From positions 310,001 through 374,000 of the forward strand of contig CACGXV010000001.1 in the NCBI GenBank assembly GCA_902577075.1: 64,000 bases of DNA, written 5' to 3'. The notes under the pieces are model-generated. The model had not been told where the DNA came from, made no database searches, and saw only the letters and a list, made by a program, of their open reading frames with translations. The stretch is from an uncultured Pelagibacteraceae bacterium. Lineage in GTDB: Bacteria > Pseudomonadota > Alphaproteobacteria > Pelagibacterales > Pelagibacteraceae. The number at the start of each line of letters is the position of its first letter. Position 1 is the stretch's first letter. A program made the position numbers and the translations under genes. This document shows positions 61,167-64,000 of the stretch, one piece after another.

Positions 61167-63678
61167 TTTAAGTCTTTATTCTAAATATGCATTTCGTGAT
61201 TTAATCAGAAGTTATTCGAAAATTTTAAGTATAATAATTACATTATTAATAAGCCTATTTATACTTAGCACTATCTTAACCATCGAAGATAGTTTAGAGA
61301 ATGAACTTAACGAAAATTCAAAAGTTCTCTTAGGAGGGGATTTAGAAATTGATTATAATAACAGAGAAGGAGATAGAGATTTAATAAAAAAGATTGAAAA
61401 TATTTCTACAGTATCTCAAATAGTTGAATTCAGCACAATGATTTCAACTGTTGAAAAAAAACTAAATAAAACATCATTTACCAGAATAAAAGCGATAGAT
61501 CAAAATTACCCTTTGTATGGAGATGTAATTTTTGAACCAGCTGGGTCATTAAAAAAATTAAACGAAATCGATAATACTATTCTGGTAAATGAAAATATTT
61601 TTAAGAATTTGAACCTTAAAATTAATGATATTGTAAAAGTTCAAAATGTAAAATTTAAAGTTATTGGTGTTGTAAAAGTTCTTCCAGATATTGGTGGAGC
61701 ATTCGTATTTGGTGATTTTGCATTAACAGGAAAAAATACATTAGACAAACTAGAATTAAATACATTAGGAAGTTTCTTAAATTACGAATACAAAATTAAA
61801 TTTGATGATTACAAAAATAAAGATAAAAAAATAAATGAAATTAAAAAAATTTTTAAAAATAATGATAAGGTAAAAATACGATATCCAGAGAATTCTGCAG
61901 GGGGCATAAAAAGAATTATTGATAATTTTTCACAATTTTTATCACTAGTTTCAATAAGTGCTATGCTAATTGCTGGAATAGGAATTGCTAATACTCTTCT
62001 TTCATTTATTAATCAAAAGAATTCATCAATTGCTGTTCAAAAAGCAATTGGAATAAATTCAGGAAATATTAAAACTATTTATTATTTGCAGTTGTTAATT
62101 AGTTTAATCTTTATTTCTTTAGTCGCTTATGGATTAAGTTTTTTATTGGTACCAGTCGTTGATAAATATATATCAGATGGACTTGGATTAAACATTAAGG
62201 CATCTTTTTCTTTAACAAATTTATTTATTGTTTTTGTGGTTGGATTGTTAGTTATAATAATATTTTCAATCCCAACTGTTAATTCAATTGACCAAATTAA
62301 AGCCTCTAGTTTATTTAGAAATGTTTTTCAAAGTTTGCAGTTTAAATATACAAAATTATCAATTAGCTTAAGTTTGTTACTACTTACCATTTTAGTCATC
62401 TTGTTTGCTTTTAGGTCTTCGATACCTACTTATAGTTTGATATATTTTGCCTCATTCTTTGTATGTTTGGTCGTTTTTTTTTACGTTTCCCAGCTTATAA
62501 TATTATTATTGAGGAAAAATCTAATTAAGCTTGGGATTTCATCAAAAATAGCAATTAAAAATATTACACAATCAAAAAGTATTACACCTATAACTGTGAT
62601 GTCACTTGGACTAGGTATGACATTGTTACTAACTCTTGCATTTGTAGGCTCTAACTTTAAAAGTGAAATAGCAAAATCAATTCCAGAAATTGCACCTGAC
62701 TACTTTTTTTTAGGGATCCAAAATAATCAAAAAGATTTATTTAAAAAAATAATTAATGATACTGACAAAGAAGCAGTCACGGAAATTGTTCCAATGGTAT
62801 CAGCAGGTCTTGTTAAAATAAATGGAATAGATCCAAATACATATATTTCTAATACTAATGATAGTTATTGGGTTATTATGAATGACAGAAGAGTTTCGTG
62901 GGCTAATACAATTCCAAAAGACAATCCTATATTAGAAGGTAGTTGGTGGGATACTTCACAGCCAAATAAGTTACAAATATCACTAGATAGTAAAGTTGCA
63001 AAAGACTTTGGAGTAGATATTGGTGACAAATTTACACTTAGAATTTATGGAAGAGAGGTTGAAGGAGAAGTAGTAAATTTTAGATTGGTTAACTATCAAG
63101 ATTTAAGTATTAATTTTGCGATGTTACTCAATCCACAATTTGCAGAAAATATTCCACACGAATATCTCTCTACAATAAAATTTAAAAATATTAAAAGGTT
63201 TAATGAAGTTAACTTCTTAGATAAATTTCCAAGTGTATCGATAATAAAAATTTCAGATTATTTATCAAAAGTTACCAACGTTCTAAACAAGGTTTTTATA
63301 GCAGTCAGCATAATATCAGCTGTAACAGTTATTATTGGTTTAGTTGTAATCTCAAGTGCAATTATTGTTCAAGGAAAAATTAAAATATTTCAAAACCTAG
63401 TTTTTAAAATCTTAGGTTTTTCTAAGAAGGAAATTATTATGTCTTCAATTATTGAATTTATAATTTCTTTTTTATCTATTATATTTTTTTCAACTATTTT
63501 TGCAGTATTAGCATCAAAGTTTATCATAGAAAATATTTTTCAACTTAAATGGTTATTTGAATTAAATATATTTTTATATGTTACAACTGGGGTAGGTATA
63601 GCAACACTTGCTCTAATTGTGATCACAAATTTTAGGTATTTAAGTCCAAAAGTTTATCCACTCGTTAGAAATGAGTAA
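61153..63678 (+). CDS. ybbP: FtsX-family ABC permease, YbbP-like
   Basis: Permease of 841 residues with an N-terminal helix, a long periplasmic domain (about residues 50-250), then FtsX helices, a central set of about four helices, a second periplasmic domain (about 520-690) and a final FtsX set, the two-module layout of YbbP. It works with the ATPase at 60492. The full length and unbroken frame match the family. The 14-base overlap with the ATPase gene suggests coupled translation. Confidence 0.9.
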   Translation: MKINDLSLYSKYAFRDLIRSYSKILSIIITLLISLFILSTILTIEDSLENELNENSKVLLGGDLEIDYNNREGDRDLIKKIENISTVSQIVEFSTMISTVEKKLNKTSFTRIKAIDQNYPLYGDVIFEPAGSLKKLNEIDNTILVNENIFKNLNLKINDIVKVQNVKFKVIGVVKVLPDIGGAFVFGDFALTGKNTLDKLELNTLGSFLNYEYKIKFDDYKNKDKKINEIKKIFKNNDKVKIRYPENSAGGIKRIIDNFSQFLSLVSISAMLIAGIGIANTLLSFINQKNSSIAVQKAIGINSGNIKTIYYLQLLISLIFISLVAYGLSFLLVPVVDKYISDGLGLNIKASFSLTNLFIVFVVGLLVIIIFSIPTVNSIDQIKASSLFRNVFQSLQFKYTKLSISLSLLLLTILVILFAFRSSIPTYSLIYFASFFVCLVVFFYVSQLIILLLRKNLIKLGISSKIAIKNITQSKSITPITVMSLGLGMTLLLTLAFVGSNFKSEIAKSIPEIAPDYFFLGIQNNQKDLFKKIINDTDKEAVTEIVPMVSAGLVKINGIDPNTYISNTNDSYWVIMNDRRVSWANTIPKDNPILEGSWWDTSQPNKLQISLDSKVAKDFGVDIGDKFTLRIYGREVEGEVVNFRLVNYQDLSINFAMLLNPQFAENIPHEYLSTIKFKNIKRFNEVNFLDKFPSVSIIKISDYLSKVTNVLNKVFIAVSIISAVTVIIGLVVISSAIIVQGKIKIFQNLVFKILGFSKKEIIMSSIIEFIISFLSIIFFSTIFAVLASKFIIENIFQLKWLFELNIFLYVTTGVGIATLALIVITNFRYLSPKVYPLVRNE

Positions 63679-63697
63679 TTTGGATAATTGTTTAAAT

Positions 63698-64000
63698 TCA
63701 GCTTTTAATCGAGGTTTTCAAAGCTTCGTAAATTAAATCTTCCGTAGTTTCTCCTATACTTCTATAAACTTCTTTATCACCTTTAAAAATCAATAAAGTG
63801 GTTTGATAGAGTACATTAAATGAGTCAGCTATATCTCTATTTGTTACATCGAATGAAAAATATTCAATGTTATCAAATTTAATATCAGATAACTCACCTT
63901 CTTTTTTTGCTGTTTGTAAAACTTTCATCTGATTTGCACATGATCCACAGTATTCTATCCAAGAACTAATAACTATAACCTTACCTTCAGACTGAGCTTT
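63698..64000 (-). CDS. Thioredoxin-fold protein (5' end beyond the window)
   Basis: The frame stays open from the last base down to 63698, so the start is outside. The visible 100 codons begin just before a thioredoxin active site, SSWIEYCGSCANQ, with Cys-Gly-Ser-Cys, and continue to the family strand TTLLIFKGDKEVYRSIG with cis-Pro position replaced by Thr-Thr. A periplasmic or cytoplasmic disulfide reductase role is likely. The ATG at 63928 is internal. Confidence 0.8.
   Translation of the reverse strand, partial: KAQSEGKVIVISSWIEYCGSCANQMKVLQTAKKEGELSDIKFDNIEYFSFDVTNRDIADSFNVLYQTTLLIFKGDKEVYRSIGETTEDLIYEALKTSIKS

Noticed and set aside
1..64000. tRNA, rRNA, CRISPR arrays, insertion sequences and prophage genes
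   Set aside because: None was recognised: no transposase or integrase motifs, no regularly spaced repeats, and all gaps are under about 230 bases.

Overview
The window looks like a streamlined, very AT-rich marine alphaproteobacterium, most likely Pelagibacterales (SAR11). This is inferred from content, not from a marker gene: AGA-dominated arginine codons, one- to 26-base gene overlaps, intergenic gaps all under about 230 bases, almost no regulators, no insertion sequences, tRNAs or CRISPR, and a gene set rich in binding-protein transporters for sugars, sugar acids, glycine betaine and sulfonates.

Region 1 (1-19874) is a sugar/sugar-acid catabolic block. It holds the end of a sugar ABC importer with an SDR and a Gfo/Idh/MocA dehydrogenase, a DMT exporter, an altronate-type dehydratase divergent from an IlvD/Edd sugar-acid dehydratase with a D-2-hydroxyacid dehydrogenase, then a TRAP transporter operon continuing into a beta-hydroxyacid dehydrogenase, an SDR, a fumarylacetoacetase-family hydrolase, an enolase-superfamily dehydratase and an SMP-30 lactonase. 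The last four fit a lactone -> acid -> 2-keto-3-deoxy acid -> diketo acid -> pyruvate route of the L-fuconate type. PEP carboxylase and a CcdA-like protein close the run.

Region 2 (19876-32594) is stress and sulfur chemistry. A minus-strand run of 13 small genes (23329-27973) encodes NTF2-like, cupin and ferredoxin-like/alpha-beta-barrel proteins, a secreted barrel protein, a His/Met-rich cupredoxin and an SMR-family membrane protein; eleven have strong ribosome binding sites. It is the best candidate for an undescribed system. Next to it are cysK, cysE, an unannotatably short 36-residue protein with 12 cysteines (metallothionein-like), a persulfide-dioxygenase-like hydrolase and a sulfide:quinone-oxidoreductase-like flavoprotein, divergent from a 1-Cys peroxiredoxin.

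Region 3 (32650-46625) has an Asp/Glu racemase, an alpha/beta hydrolase, a glycine betaine/proline ABC importer (binding protein, ATPase, permease with a large N-terminal extension), an MFS carrier, a pseudoazurin-like protein, an orphan sugar ABC ATPase preceded by a GC-rich hairpin and gene remnant, a DMT carrier, a HisD-family dehydrogenase resembling sulfopropanediol dehydrogenase, a Pta-like acyltransferase, a BASS carrier, a regulator with two winged-helix segments beside tandem dyad repeats, a 70-residue membrane protein and a second SMR protein.

Region 4 (46635-64000) has an Ldh2-type dehydrogenase, an epoxide hydrolase and an aldehyde dehydrogenase facing a second TRAP transporter whose two permease genes use foreign-looking arginine codons. 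A taurine-type ABC importer with an oversized permease is followed by a class III omega-aminotransferase and alanine dehydrogenase, suggesting taurine deamination. The end carries the conserved tesA / ybbA-ybbP neighbourhood and a thioredoxin-fold gene cut by the window edge. Strong hairpins sit directly after the binding-protein gene in all four binding-protein-first transporter loci.
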